A DNA stretch of 64,000 nt from Craspedostauros australis (GCA_026770025.1 JAMXDE010000004.1:2542001-2606000); one strand, 5' to 3'. Counted from the stretch's first letter, positions 23,471 through 34,120 are shown. Program-made: numbers and translations. Notes: a model not told the origin generated them from the letters alone.

Positions 23471-24473
23471 GGTGTGCTGCGTGTGCTGTGTGTATAGTGG
23501 GCTGTGTGTATGGTACTGTTGTGCTACTTGTCCAAAGGATGGATCAGTCGATGGTTTGTGTGTTGGTGCGATTGCGTTCGGTGTCAGCAGTGGTGGGTGG
23601 GATACTCTGGTTGCAGTTCTCGATTGTGTGTGTGTTTGAGACCATCCCAGTTTCACCCAGCGTGACACCGCGTAGCCCTGTTGATGGATTCACATGACGC
23701 GTGGAACTGGAGATCAACTGACGACAGCCAGAAATTGCATTGATGGGAAGATACCGTGACCAAAACAACAACGACAACAATGCTCCACAATCAAGTCATG
23801 GATCAATAGGCAGCTTGAGGAGGAGGATAGTTCGGACGGGAGGCCACAATCACTCGTCTACTCCACAACAAATGAGCGATCTGTAGGTATTGCTCCTGCG
23901 AAAACAACATGGCTATATGATATTGGCAGCGTCGGATCGATGGCGTGTTTCTCGGTAGAATAGCTTAGCCTTTATTTTACGATACATTGTTGTGGAGTGG
24001 GTGCGTGAATCGTATTATCATACTGCACTCGCAGTTGCTGCAATACAAGTACTCATGCGCAAGTGGTTGGTTGCTGTGCAGATCATTCTCAAATGCTCGA
24101 GAAGGATGTCGAAGTGCTCTCTTCCACTCGCATGCTGATAGGAAAGAGATTCGCAGCTCCGGACATGGTTGTACGGAGAGCTTCACTTGTCCTGTGTGGC
24201 ACGTTCGGATGAATCTCGACCAATGGCGTATCATCGTCGTCGTCGTCGTCGTGGGCATGCAGAGCAGAAAAAAAGTGGACGCCGTCTACGCCACTGCTTG
24301 CGCTTGATCTGTGTTCGCCCTTGCTTCCTCCATTCCTCGCCTCTTCCTCATAGCAAGTAGGAGCAACACATTGACGCGAAGACGGCGATTGCGCATCGGA
24401 GCCATTCACAGAAGCACACCACCGCACAGCACCGCACAACCTTCCAAAGTCGCACACCACATGGAAACAACCT
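23471..24473. other. Intergenic spacer between two minus-strand genes
   Basis: About 1 kb. The part next to 23471 (GTGTGCTGCGTGTGCTGTGTGTAT) is simple-sequence leader of the ubiquitin-like gene. The middle has a GTC trinucleotide run near 24233-24252. No coding region supported. Confidence 0.5.
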
Positions 24474-25187
24474 TTACATGTATCCCTGGTATCCGAACAA
24501 GTTGTCGTAAATGCCGCGTCCGTTCACCTGTTCCTGCGCCATCATGCCGAAGAACGCAATCATGGCAAGCCGTCCATGAGACAGCTCCTTGGACTGCATC
24601 GTCTTCCATTCGTATGCATCCCTTGGTTTCAAGCCCAACGGGTCGAAACCGAGATCACCGGGCGCGAACGACGCACGCAACAATCCCGGCCGATCGATGG
24701 GAACATTGCCGGGCTCCACGAAAGCGATCTGCGCACGGATCAGCTCGGCGTTGGCAATCACGAACAGCAATCCCAGCCAGAAAGGGACCGGCACCTGCTC
24801 GGGATGCGTGATGGCGGGACCGGAGACACCGAACAGGACGGATCGCGGTGTCGCCACCGCCTCACCCGCCAGCACACCCACGACGGCCAGCATGGCCACG
24901 CGGCCGTGCGTGATCTCAGCCTCGCGGTATCGTTTCAAGGTGTCGGCATCGGCCTGTCGTGAGAATCCGAGCGGATCGAAGAAACCCAGCGGCGCAATTG
25001 CTCCCGGCAAGCCTCTGGCATCATCGAACGCCGATGCTCGCAGCCGACATTCTGACGTCGACGATGGGGCAGATCCGTGCGGTGCGACGAAGGCTGAGGC
25101 GGAACCGGTGGTGGCGGCGGCGGCTGTCAACGTTGCGAGAGACACGGCAGCGAGCAAGGCCACGGAAGAAGCGATGGCGGTCTTCAT
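24474..25187 (-). CDS. Lhcx-family chlorophyll a/c-binding protein, diverged member
   Basis: 237 residues from the ATG at 25187. The long presequence ends SASAFVAPHG, the ASAF motif used for import into complex diatom plastids. The mature protein has three predicted membrane helices with the family signatures: helix 1 REAEITHGRVAMLAVVG, helix 3 QSKELSHGRLAMIAFFG (the E/N-x-x-G-R pigment-binding motif in both), plus GFFDPLGFSRQADADTLKRY and GDLGFDPLGLKP before each. The order ISGPAITH-like segment (VSGPAITHPEQVP) and LGFDPLGLKP is specific to the Lhcx/LI818 (LHCSR-like) clade, whose members act in non-photochemical quenching. It is divergent from, and about 60-65 percent similar by eye to, the three plus-strand copies, with a longer presequence. 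It shares a 1.1-kb promoter region with the first of them. Confidence 0.9.
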   Translation of the reverse strand: MKTAIASSVALLAAVSLATLTAAAATTGSASAFVAPHGSAPSSTSECRLRASAFDDARGLPGAIAPLGFFDPLGFSRQADADTLKRYREAEITHGRVAMLAVVGVLAGEAVATPRSVLFGVSGPAITHPEQVPVPFWLGLLFVIANAELIRAQIAFVEPGNVPIDRPGLLRASFAPGDLGFDPLGLKPRDAYEWKTMQSKELSHGRLAMIAFFGMMAQEQVNGRGIYDNLFGYQGYM

Positions 25188-25565
25188 TGTCACGCTGGCA
25201 CAGTTTCTATTGCTGATGCTGTGGATGGTGATGTCCCTGGTGTCCGTGCAGGTGGCGTTGTTGGCAGCGTCTGCGTTTCTGATGGAATACGTCGAGAAGT
25301 CTCAAGAGTGGTGGCGGGTTCGCGGGTGAGACGACTGATCGGCGGTCGTGTCGGAGCAGGATGATTGACGTTTCTGTTGGGCTGTCCAAGTAAGATCCGT
25401 GTTGTTGTTGTGGAGCTGCGTGTTTCGTCTGGGCAGTGCTGTTCGTCCCACCTGTGTGGTTGCTGTTGCTGACGACTCTGTCGCGTGTTGAACGTTGGCG
25501 TTCTTGATGTCATCCAGCAAACCGCTGTGACGTTTGTGTTGATGGGTCGGCTTGATCGTTCGCCT

Positions 25566-25573
25566 TGACGTCA
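25566..25573. promoter_or_regulatory. CRE-type palindrome TGACGTCA
   Basis: A perfect 8-bp palindrome 379 bp upstream of the diverged Lhcx start. TGACGT is the core bound by bZIP factors, including aureochromes (bZIP-LOV blue-light receptors of stramenopiles). Binding here is inferred. Confidence 0.5.
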
Positions 25574-25736
25574 TCCGAAACGTCTTCGTCGCGGACATCG
25601 TTTGTTCGTTGGTCGGACCCACAGACAAGGGGCGACATTCAGTCCAGATGGTTCGGAGTATTTATTGTCCGTCTTTGTGCCTGTGTTGTTTCGGGGAAAC
25701 GTTTGTCGTGTTGGTGTGGAGTGCTGTTCGATTGCA

Positions 25737-25744
25737 TGACGTCA
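25737..25744. promoter_or_regulatory. CRE-type palindrome TGACGTCA, Lhcx copy A
   Basis: In context CATGACGTCATGTTGATGG, about 560 bp upstream of the copy A start. The same box and flanks recur upstream of copies B and C, at the start of each duplicated unit. Confidence 0.6.
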
Positions 25745-26079
25745 TGTTGATGGCTGTGTTGTTCGTTGTCAGTATTTCCCACCTGTTTGTGGATCTCTGT
25801 TGTCGCGACAATACGAACCACCACAACTCAATTGCTGTGCGAGGGACTAATAAGTCCGAATAGTGCACTACTGAGCTGTACCGACCAATCACAAACCAGA
25901 AGAGAGGAGACGTCAACCCGAACTTCTCCAATCAAACTCCGCACATTGCCAATGACACACGTCATCGTCCCATCCACCCAATTCCTCTGCTGACTCCATC
26001 GCACACATCACCTCACTTTCCCATGTCAGAAGATTCCAAACGAATGTGGAATCGAAATGAACGCGAAACAGAAACGTTT

Positions 26080-26085
26080 CACGTG
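26080..26085. promoter_or_regulatory. G-box CACGTG, Lhcx copy A
   Basis: 226 bp upstream of the start codon, in TTTCACGTGATGG. Conserved in all three tandem copies (also 31090 and 35232). CACGTG is a bHLH/bZIP recognition core. Confidence 0.5.
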
Positions 26086-26305
26086 ATGGCTCACGACCAT
26101 TCGATGTCTCCATCTCTGATGTGTGGTGTTGTTGACGGTGTGAACATGTACCAACTCTGTGCAACCTCACCGCATCAAACAGGAAACACACGACAGCACC
26201 ACACGCCAAACCAAACATCCACCTCTCACCTCCATCCTCTCATAAAATCAACAACTTGACCAACACTCGATCAATCCAACCCACAACCCACACCCAACAA
26301 CAACC

Positions 26306-26935
26306 ATGAAGTTCACTGCCACCCTCATCGCTGCCCTCGCCGGTTCCGCCGCCGCCTTCGCTCCAATCCAGCAGTCCACCTCCGGATCTGCCCTCAAGGC
26401 CACCGCCGAGCTCCCAGGCGCCATCGCCCCAGTCGGATTCTTTGATCCACTCGGATTCGCCGAGAAGGCCGATGCCAACACCCTCAAGCGTTACCGCGAG
26501 GCCGAGCTCACCCACGGACGCGTCTCCATGCTCGCCGTCCTCGGATTCCTCGTCGGAGAGAAGGTCGAGGGATCTTCCTTCCTCTTCGATTCCCAGATCA
26601 GTGGACCAGGCATCACCCACCTCTCCCAGGTGCCAGCCATCTTCTGGGTCCTCCTCACTGTCGGAATCGGCGCCGCCGAGACCCGCCGTGCCGAGATGGG
26701 CTTCGTTGAGCCACAGGCCGTCCCAGTCGACCAGGCTGGACTCATGCGTGAGAACTACACCCCAGGTGACATCGGTTTCGATCCACTTGGCCTCAAGCCA
26801 GAGGACCCAGAGGAGCTTGCCATCATGCAGACCAAGGAGCTCCAGAACGGACGTCTTGCCATGCTCGCCGCCGCCGGTTTCATCGCCCAGGAGCTTGTCG
26901 ATGGAAAGGGAATCATTGAGCACTTCACCGCCTAA
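26306..26935 (+). CDS. Lhcx-family light-harvesting / photoprotection protein, tandem copy A
   Basis: 209 residues, no intron. The presequence MKFTATLIAALAGSAAAFAP has the AFAP plastid-import motif. Three membrane helices: helix 1 REAELTHGRVSMLAVLG, helix 2 around FWVLLTVGIGAAETRRAE, helix 3 QTKELQNGRLAMLAAAG, with GFFDPLGFAEKADANTLKRY and GDIGFDPLGLKPEDPEEL. The text ISGPGITHLSQVP between helices marks the Lhcx (LI818/LHCSR-like) clade, thylakoid proteins that bind chlorophyll a/c and fucoxanthin/diatoxanthin and dissipate excess light. Codon use is strongly biased to C-ending codons (GCC, CTC, ATC), as in highly expressed genes. The promoter has CATAAAA at 26241, CACGTG at 26080 and TGACGTCA at 25737. 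It differs from copies B and C at only one or two residues. Confidence 0.95.
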   Translation: MKFTATLIAALAGSAAAFAPIQQSTSGSALKATAELPGAIAPVGFFDPLGFAEKADANTLKRYREAELTHGRVSMLAVLGFLVGEKVEGSSFLFDSQISGPGITHLSQVPAIFWVLLTVGIGAAETRRAEMGFVEPQAVPVDQAGLMRENYTPGDIGFDPLGLKPEDPEELAIMQTKELQNGRLAMLAAAGFIAQELVDGKGIIEHFTA

Positions 26936-28618
26936 ATGGTTTGATCGTGCTCTGCTCTGGAGTATTCCACGACATTCCCTCTACCACCAAGTCAAGCCAA
27001 GCGGATTATGCATCGCTGCTTAATCATGAAGCAGTGATATTGATCCGATGAGAGATGCTTGCATTCCAATACACCCGCACCACACCAATACAGAGACTAA
27101 ATTTAACCTTTTTCTTTTTCAATCAATCAATCAACTATCACAAGTGTCCGATACTGATACGACCAAATTCTCTTCTCTGCCTTCAGTGCGCTGCGACACC
27201 TAGCAATCACTATGGCATGTGTATCGACATGTCGCAATACATGAACCGACGCATGCTGTGCTCTCCCAGAATTGACGCACAGCGGAGCATCGTGCGGACC
27301 AACGATGTTATCTCGCGGCTCTACTGCGATTCGTCAAAACGGAGCACATGGCACATGAACGGAGCAAGACTATCTCATTCATGGATCTTGAACACTCCCC
27401 AACTTCCTCCCTTTGTTGAAGAACAGAGTTGCACACATTCAATCCAAATCAAACCGTCCATCTTGCGATTCGACTTGTGTCGCAAGTCTGCATTGAATGT
27501 CGGCGTAGCTTCGTTAGTGAGTTGTGCAAGAATGCTCTGCCACACCATCGAATCGAGTACTTTCCTGAAAGGTTGACGGAATGCAAGTCGATGGATGCAG
27601 CAAGGCAGCACAACCGAACGACACAATCTATTGGCATCGGAATGATTTGGCAAGCAGACATCATCTCAAAAAGCCGTGTGTCGCCTGACGATGTTTTCCA
27701 CGAGTCCAATCTCGAGCTGTCTTTGCAATTGAAGTTGGTAGCCTTGCTGGCATTAGAGCGGAGCCGAAAGTTGAGCAACTTCCTCGCCCGTCGATAGTTG
27801 GGGCCAACTATTGTGGAATAAGTTGCCATGCCAAGATCATGATATTCACAATGGATAGCAACAAAGAAATCGCTGTGCGGGTTCAGTCTACGCACACGAT
27901 GATAACGTCAACATGGCAGTTCTCGACAACGCAAAAGACGCTTTGAGGGTGCCGACCTCGCCAACTCTTCATCACAGAACAACTACTATACCCCACTATG
28001 CATCGCTCGTCGCAGCGGTAGGTCCCTGGCGATCGTCCAGTCCGTGGTCTCATGCCATTCCTCTACTCGTACATGTTGCTGCCATCGTCGCTGAACGAGG
28101 ACTATTGTGGCGAAGCCATTTTTTCGTCGATTGGATTTCGTGGGGATTGTCGTCTCTGCTTCAGACATCTGTTGTGGTCGCCTCGCGCTCAATGCGACAG
28201 AAGCCACATCGAACAACTTGGGAAGATATCTGCGTGTGTCAAACGCCTGCAACGGTCGCGGTCGCAAACCAATTACGATTCGTGGTTGGGGGAAACTTTG
28301 GATCCGATTTCGAGTCACACAAATTTGTTGCTGGTCACCACATCCAGAGCTTCACAAGGCGATGGAGCGTGGTCACCACCAATAGGAACGTTCGGCGCGA
28401 AGGTTCCGCCGCGTGCTGACGAGTGATCCTCCAGGGTGCCAACCATTGCATGTCGCCCAGTATCACACTCATCTGTGTCGGACAGTGTGAATGTTGCTGA
28501 AGCAGATCCAACAACCACAAAGATCACAAATGATCGCTTTCACCAAAAGGCGGCTCAAGGGTCACAATTCCGAGAAACCGAAAAGACGAAGCAACCCACC
28601 ACCCACAAACTCACAACC
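26936..28618. other. Duplicated spacer between Lhcx copy A and the Cys-repeat gene
   Basis: Contains the Lhcx 3' UTR (ATTTAACCTTTTTCTTTTTC near 27105) and the promoter and leader of the Cys-repeat gene. Unit B carries a matching stretch (31946-33550). Open frames on both strands are broken by indels between the two copies, which argues against coding. Confidence 0.6.
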
Positions 28619-29926
28619 ATGCCAACCATGAAGAAGGAACTCCTCGCCCTGGTCATCGGCCAGAGCCTCATGGCCAACGGCGTCGAATCGATGAGTGGTA
28701 CGAACGGCGCCGCTCCAAGCATCGACAGCCGCGAGGAGAGGCGCGTGGCGCGCAAACAGAGGATTGCCAACGCAAAAGCTGGGCTCCGAGACGGACTTGG
28801 TACGTTCCCTTCCGCCAGGTCCTTGGAACAGACTCATGGCGCCATTGCCAAGCCGCAGAGCAGCACCAAGGGAAGCAACATCCGGCATCCACGTGCATCT
28901 TCCTCCACCAGCGACAGCGCCGCTACCAGCAACACCAAATACACCGATCTCGGTCGTCTCGGAAGCGTCGCTGGCAACGGTGATGACAGCGTGTCGCAGG
29001 ATCCCGTTCAGTTGGCTCGTCGCCAGAAGGAGATCGAAGCACACTCTGAAGGTGCCCGTCAACTCAAATCATCGAAGTCGTCGAAATCCTCCAAATCTTC
29101 CAAATCGCTCAAGTCTCTCAAATCCTTCAAGGACTTCGACTCATGCTTCACAGGAACGGCCGCAGAAGTCACCGCGAGCTGTACAGCCGCCGGCGCCGAA
29201 TGCTGCGAGGCACCTGTCGATGCAAGTGGACCAGCATGCGTATGGACCGACAACCAGACCGTCACCGTTTGCCCGTACTCTTGCAACGAATACGACGCAT
29301 GCAACTTCCGAGAACACATAACAACGCCAATCCAGATTGCCCCCAACTCTTGCAATGGCAACAGCGCCTGCTTTTTTACGAATGTATCCATTCCGTTGGA
29401 TTCTTGCAACGGTGTCTACGCCTGCACGTTCAACTACGGGAGTCTGGGCGAGAGCACCTGCAACGGCTACTCTGCGTGCAGTACCAACTATGACACGATC
29501 GCTGATTTGTCTTGCAACGGAATGTATGCGTGTGACAGTAACAACGGGGATATCGCAAAAGGATCCTGCGTGGGAGGATACGCGTGTCTTCGCAACATGG
29601 GAACGATCGAAGAGAATGCTTGCCATGGCTATGCCGCGTGCACCCGCAACGTCGACAAGATCGAGGAGGATTCGTGCTTTGGAGGATTTGCGTGCGACCG
29701 CAACAAGGCGAAGATCGAGAAGAAGTCTTGTATCGGCGATGGCGCGTGCGAGAGATCCACCGGCGTCATCGGTAAGAAGGCCTGCATCGGAGAAGGGGCT
29801 TGCGTCTTCAACATGGCCCCGATTGGCGACGAAGCCTGCATCGGTGTCAGAGCATGCTTTGCTAACAACGTCACCGTGGCAGATGGAGAATGCATCGGCG
29901 ATCGTGTCTGCGCTGTGCAAATCTAG
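28619..29926 (+). CDS. Secreted Cys-repeat protein with polylysine (silica-targeting type) cluster
   Basis: 435 residues from ATG 28619 (a second ATG at 28628 gives MKKELLALVIGQSLMANG, equally good as signal start). The first 25 residues look like a signal peptide. A low-complexity Ser-rich region follows, ending in ARQL and then eight lysines spaced every third residue (codons 29066-29131, K-S-S-K-S-S pattern). This is the pentalysine-cluster arrangement known from silaffins and cingulins, preceded by an R-x-L motif like those cleaved in silaffin processing. The C-terminal two thirds (from about 178) is a series of about twelve repeats of 18-20 residues with core SCNGxxAC ... I, each with paired Cys, suggesting a disulfide-rich beta-solenoid. 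Probable extracellular or frustule-associated protein. A broken copy lies at 33551. Confidence 0.8.
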   Translation: MPTMKKELLALVIGQSLMANGVESMSGTNGAAPSIDSREERRVARKQRIANAKAGLRDGLGTFPSARSLEQTHGAIAKPQSSTKGSNIRHPRASSSTSDSAATSNTKYTDLGRLGSVAGNGDDSVSQDPVQLARRQKEIEAHSEGARQLKSSKSSKSSKSSKSLKSLKSFKDFDSCFTGTAAEVTASCTAAGAECCEAPVDASGPACVWTDNQTVTVCPYSCNEYDACNFREHITTPIQIAPNSCNGNSACFFTNVSIPLDSCNGVYACTFNYGSLGESTCNGYSACSTNYDTIADLSCNGMYACDSNNGDIAKGSCVGGYACLRNMGTIEENACHGYAACTRNVDKIEEDSCFGGFACDRNKAKIEKKSCIGDGACERSTGVIGKKACIGEGACVFNMAPIGDEACIGVRACFANNVTVADGECIGDRVCAVQI

Positions 29927-30748
29927 AGTCGACGTGCTGCTACGGCTATTCATATCAGTACGTTAATGAATACATGAATGCATGGAGAGTAAGCAAGAAG
30001 AATCGAGGATAAGCACTCGCCATGTTAGTTTTGGCGAGGGATAGTCAGATTACAAATACATCATTGAAGCGTTCTTCGTGTGCTGTAGGTGTCGTTATGT
30101 TGTGGCATGGCATGGCGAGGTCGCTGGAGAGTACATTCGTATTGCATATGATTCGATCGCTGGTGTCTACAAACTTAAATTCAGACGTACCACAGAGCGC
30201 AACTCCCTCTTCAGAATGTCGAATAGATTCGAATGGTGGCACAGGCTGGAAGCGTTGCCCTCGTCATCTCTACGGTTGCGAACAGCCAATTCATCCCGCA
30301 ATTCATCCTTTCGGATGGAGATCATTCCTCAAGACTCATCTTCATCTCTGGATTGATCAAATCAGTTCGGTTGCCAACTCATCCATCGATGCACCTGATA
30401 GAAAAGTTGCGTCATGGTTGTGCAGGTGTACTCGTCCTCAGCTCGTGTGTCTTGGGATGGTGCGCTGCGGACAGCAAGCCCTCTTGTTCATCCTGGCCAC
30501 TTCATACTTTCTCGAAAGGAATCCACGATTTCGCATCTGCATCATGGCAGATTGTGAGGAAACGTCTTCTCTGATTGTGTCCACCCTGATGTGGTCATGT
30601 CTTCGTTGGTCTCATTGTTGACGCGTTACGCTGCGTTGTGTTGCATTGCCCTGCCAAGTCAAGAGCCAAGCGTCAAGAGGAGTGATGTTGGTGGCTTCTT
30701 GTGTGTGTTGGTTTGATGTGTTGGTGGATTCGGTGGTTGCGTGTTGGC

Positions 30749-30756
30749 TGACGTCA
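30749..30756. promoter_or_regulatory. CRE-type palindrome TGACGTCA, Lhcx copy B
   Basis: In context GGCTGACGTCATGTTGATGGG, 567 bp before the copy B start; equivalent to the boxes at 25737 and 34893. Confidence 0.6.
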
Positions 30757-31089
30757 TGTTGATGGGTGTGTTTTCTGTTGTCAGTATTTCCCACCTGTTT
30801 GTGGATCTCTGTTGTTGCGAACATGAATGAGCGCGGCGAACCCTGTGTTGTTCCTGTCCATAAATCTGATAAGTGCACTTCTGAGCTGTACCGACCAATC
30901 ACAAACCAGAAGAGAGGAGACGTCAACCCGAACTTCTCCAATCAAACTCCGCACATTGCCAATGACACACGTCATCGTCCCATCCACCCAATTCCTCTGC
31001 TGACTCCATCGCACACATCACCTCACTTTCCCATGTCAGAAGATTCCAAACGAATGTGGAATCGAAATGAACGCGAAACAGAAACGTTT

Positions 31090-31095
31090 CACGTG
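31090..31095. promoter_or_regulatory. G-box CACGTG, Lhcx copy B
   Basis: 226 bp upstream of the start, the same spacing as in copy A. Confidence 0.5.
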
Positions 31096-31315
31096 ATGGC
31101 TCACGACCATTCGATGTCTCCATCTCTGATGTGTGGTGTTGTTGACGGTGTGAACATGTACCAACTCTGTGCAACCTCACCGCATCAAACAGGAAACACA
31201 CGACAGCACCACACGCCAAACCAAACATCCACCTCTCACCTCCATCCTCTCATAAAATCAACAACTTGACCAACACTCGATCAATCCAACCCACAACCCA
31301 CACCCAACAACAACC

Positions 31316-31945
31316 ATGAAGTTCACTGCCACCCTCATCGCTGCCCTCGCCGGTTCCGCCGCCGCCTTCGCTCCAATCCAGCAGTCCACCTCCGGATCTG
31401 CCCTCAAGGCCACCGCCGAGCTCCCAGGCGCCATCGCCCCAGTCGGATTCTTTGATCCACTCGGATTCGCCGAGAAGGCCGATGCCAACACCCTCAAGCG
31501 TTACCGCGAGGCCGAGCTCACCCACGGACGCGTCTCCATGCTCGCCGTCATTGGATTCCTTGTCGGAGAGAAGGTCGAGGGATCTTCCTTCCTCTTCGAT
31601 TCCCAGATCAGTGGACCAGGCATCACCCACCTCTCCCAGGTCCCAGCCCTCTTCTGGGTCCTCCTCACTGTCGGAATCGGCGCCGCTGAGACCCGCCGTG
31701 CCGAGATGGGCTTCGTTGAGCCACAGGCCGTCCCAGTCGACCAGGCTGGACTCATGCGTGAGAACTACACTCCAGGTGACATCGGTTTCGATCCACTTGG
31801 CCTCAAGCCAGAGGACCCAGAGGAGCTTGCCATCATGCAGACCAAGGAGCTCCAGAACGGACGTCTTGCCATGCTCGCCGCTGCCGGTTTCATCGCCCAG
31901 GAGCTTGTTGACGGAAAGGGAATCATTGAGCACTTCACCGCCTAA
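31316..31945 (+). CDS. Lhcx-family light-harvesting / photoprotection protein, tandem copy B
   Basis: 209 residues. Relative to copy A the protein has Val-Ile-Gly instead of Val-Leu-Gly in helix 1 and Ala-Leu-Phe instead of Ala-Ile-Phe before helix 2. About ten nucleotide differences occur in 630, mostly silent. All pigment-binding motifs (THGRVSM, QNGRLAM) and the AFAP presequence are intact. CATAAAA lies at 31251. The upstream region matches copy A more closely than copy C does, so A and B are the most recent duplicates or have been homogenised by gene conversion. Confidence 0.95.
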   Translation: MKFTATLIAALAGSAAAFAPIQQSTSGSALKATAELPGAIAPVGFFDPLGFAEKADANTLKRYREAELTHGRVSMLAVIGFLVGEKVEGSSFLFDSQISGPGITHLSQVPALFWVLLTVGIGAAETRRAEMGFVEPQAVPVDQAGLMRENYTPGDIGFDPLGLKPEDPEELAIMQTKELQNGRLAMLAAAGFIAQELVDGKGIIEHFTA

Positions 31946-33550
31946 ATGGTTTGATCGTGCTCTGCTCTGGAGTATTCCACGGCATTCCCTCTACCACCAA
32001 GTCGAGCCAAGCGGATTATGCATCGCTGCTTAATCATGAAGCAGTGATATTGATCCGATGAGAGATGCTTGCATTCCAATACAACCGCACCACACCAATA
32101 CAGAGACTAAATTTAACCTTTTTCTTTTTCAATCAATCAAACAACTATCACAAGTGTCCGATACTGATACGACCAAATTCTCTTCTCTGCCTTCGGTACG
32201 CTGCAACACCTAGCAATCTCTATGGCACGTGTATCGACATGTCGCAATACATGAACCGACGCATGCTGAACTCTCACAGAACTGACGCACACCGTAGCAT
32301 CGTGCGGACCAACGATGTTATCTCGCGGCTCTACTGCGATTCGTCAAAACAGAGCACATGGCGCATGGACGGAGCAAGGCTATCTCATTCATGGATCTTG
32401 ACCACTCCCCAACTTCTCCCTTTGTTGAAGAACAGAGTTGCACACTTTCAATCCAAATCAAACCGTCCATCTTGCGATTCGACTTGTGTCGCATGTCTGC
32501 ATTGAATGTCGGCATAGCTTCGTTCGCGAGTTGTGTTGGAGTGCCCTGCCACACCATCGAATCGAGTACTTTCCTGAAAGGTTGACGGAATGCAAGTCGA
32601 TGGATGCAGCAAGGCAGCACAATCGAAGGAAAATAAATTGATTGGCATCGGAATGATTTGGCAAGCAGACATCATCTCAAAACGCCGTGTGTCTCCCGAC
32701 GATGTTTTCCACGAGTGCAATCTCGAGCTGTCTGTGCAATTGAAGTCGGTAGCCTTGCTGGCATTAGAGCGGAGCCGAAAGTTGAGCAACTTCCTCGCCC
32801 GTCGATAGTTGGGGCCAACTATTGTGGAATAAGTTGCCATGCCAAGATCATGATATTCACGATGGATAGCAACAAAGAAATCGCTGTGTGGGTTCAGTCT
32901 ACGCACACGATGACGACGTCAACATGGCAGTTATCGACAACGCAAAAGACGCTTTGAGGGTGCCGACCTCGCCAACTCTTCATCACAGAACAACTACTAT
33001 ACCCCACTATGCATCGATCGTCTAGTCCGTGGTCTCATGCCATTCCTCTACTCGTACGTGTTGCTGCCATCGTCGCCCAACGAGGATTAATGCGGCGAAA
33101 CCATTTTTTCGTCGATTGGATTTCGTGTGGATTGTCGTCTCTGCTTCAGACATCTGTTGTGGTCGCCTCGCGCTCAATGCGACAGAAGCCACATCGAACA
33201 ACTTGGAAAGACCTCTTCGTGTGTCGAATGCCTCCAACGGTTGCGTTCGTAAACCAATTACTGTTCGTGGTTGGGGGAAACTTTGGATCCGACTTCGAGT
33301 CACACAAATTTGTTGCTGGTCACCACCAACAGGAACGCATGATACAAGGGTTCCGCCGTGTGCTGATGAGTGATCCTCGAGGGTGCCAACCATTGCATGT
33401 CGTCCAGTATCACACTCATCTGTGTCGGACAGTGTGAATGTTGCTGAGGCAGATCCAACAACAACAAAGATCACAAATGATCGCTTTCACCAAAAGGCGT
33501 CACAAGGGTCACAATTCCGAGAAACCGAAAAGACGAAGCAACTCACAATC
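31946..33550. other. Duplicated spacer between Lhcx copy B and the broken Cys-repeat gene
   Basis: Equivalent to 26936-28618 with point changes and small indels. One deletion near 33018 removes part of the segment seen at 28012-28035 in unit A. No coding region supported. Confidence 0.6.
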
Positions 33551-34120
33551 ATGCCAACCATGAAGAAGGAACTCCTCGCCCTGGTCATCGGTCAGAGCCT
33601 CGTGGCCAACGGCGTCGATTCGATGAGTGATACGAACGGCGCTGTTCCAAGCATCGACAGCCGCGAGGAGAGGCGCATGGCGCGCAAACAGAGGATTGCC
33701 AACGCAAAAGCTGGGCTCCGAGACGGGCTGGTTGCATTCCCTTCCACCAGGTCCTTGGAAAAGACTGATGGTGCCATGGCTATGCCGCGTGCACCCGCAA
33801 CGTCGACAAGATCGAAGAGGATTCGTGCTTTGGAAGATTTGTGTGCGATCGCAACAAGGCGAAGATCGAGAAGAAGTCTTGTATCGGCGATGGCGCGTGC
33901 GAGAGATCCACCGGCGTCATCGGTAAGAAGGCCTGCATTGGAGAAGGGGCTTGCGTCTTCAACATGGCCCCGATTGGCGACGAAGCCTGCATCGGTGTCA
34001 GAGCATGCTTTGCTAACAACGTCACCGTGGCAGATGGGGAATGCATCGGCGATCGTGTCTGCGCTGTGCAAATCTAGAGTCGACGTGCTGCTACGGCTAT
34101 TCATATCAGTATGTTTATGA
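33551..34120 (+). pseudogene. Deleted, frameshifted copy of the Cys-repeat / polylysine protein
   Basis: Starts MPTMKKELLALVIGQSLVANG like the intact gene at 28619 and follows it for about 75 codons to near 33774. It then jumps to sequence equivalent to 29622 of the intact gene. The missing 781 bp (not a multiple of three) removes the lysine cluster and about two thirds of the Cys repeats and shifts the frame. The open frame continues to 34120 as an Arg/Ser-rich read-through of the wrong frame. The original frame survives separately (about 33841-34077, with SCIGDGAC, ACIGEGAC, ACIGVRAC repeats). The junction sits in a shared GCCAT. It could still be transcribed, and a chimeric protein cannot be excluded. 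Confidence 0.85.

Larger units (their letters stand above)
25188..26305. promoter_or_regulatory. Bidirectional promoter region between diverged Lhcx and Lhcx copy A
   Basis: 1,118 bp between two divergent Lhcx start codons. It contains two perfect TGACGTCA palindromes (25566, 25737), a CCAATCA box near 25883, a CACGTG box (26080) and a CATAAAA TATA-like element about 59 bp before the copy A start. Open frames here are not genes; identical ones recur upstream of the other copies because the DNA is duplicated. Confidence 0.7.
25737..30748 (+). repeat. Tandem duplication unit A (Lhcx plus Cys-repeat gene)
   Basis: First of three head-to-tail units, about 5.0 kb, from the TGACGTCA promoter box to just before the equivalent box at 30749. 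It contains Lhcx copy A, about 1.7 kb of shared spacer, the full Cys-repeat gene and a 3' spacer. Homology to unit B is visible by eye over nearly the entire length. Confidence 0.85.
29927..31315. other. Spacer and promoter of Lhcx copy B
   Basis: Joins unit A to unit B. The part from 30300 to 30748 recurs almost unchanged at 34440-34892. The part from 30749 is the Lhcx promoter, identical by eye to that of copy A over about 440 bp before the start codon. Confidence 0.6.

Noticed and set aside
25766..26259. Conserved open frames upstream of each Lhcx copy (also 30766-31269, 34910-35431)
   Set aside because: They recur because the promoter DNA is duplicated; length and frame differ in copy C and they overlap promoter elements.
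26308..26923. Open frames antisense to the Lhcx genes (227-229 residues)
   Set aside because: Shadow of strongly C-ending codon bias on the real strand; Leu/Glu/Gly-rich with no fold.
27449..28419. Paired open frames on both strands in the duplicated spacer after Lhcx A
   Set aside because: The equivalent frames after Lhcx B are shifted by indels, so there is no selection for coding.
30022..30621. 200-codon frame repeated at 34159-34764
   Set aside because: Identity comes from recent duplication of DNA; the N-terminal halves are unrelated by frame and no domain is seen.
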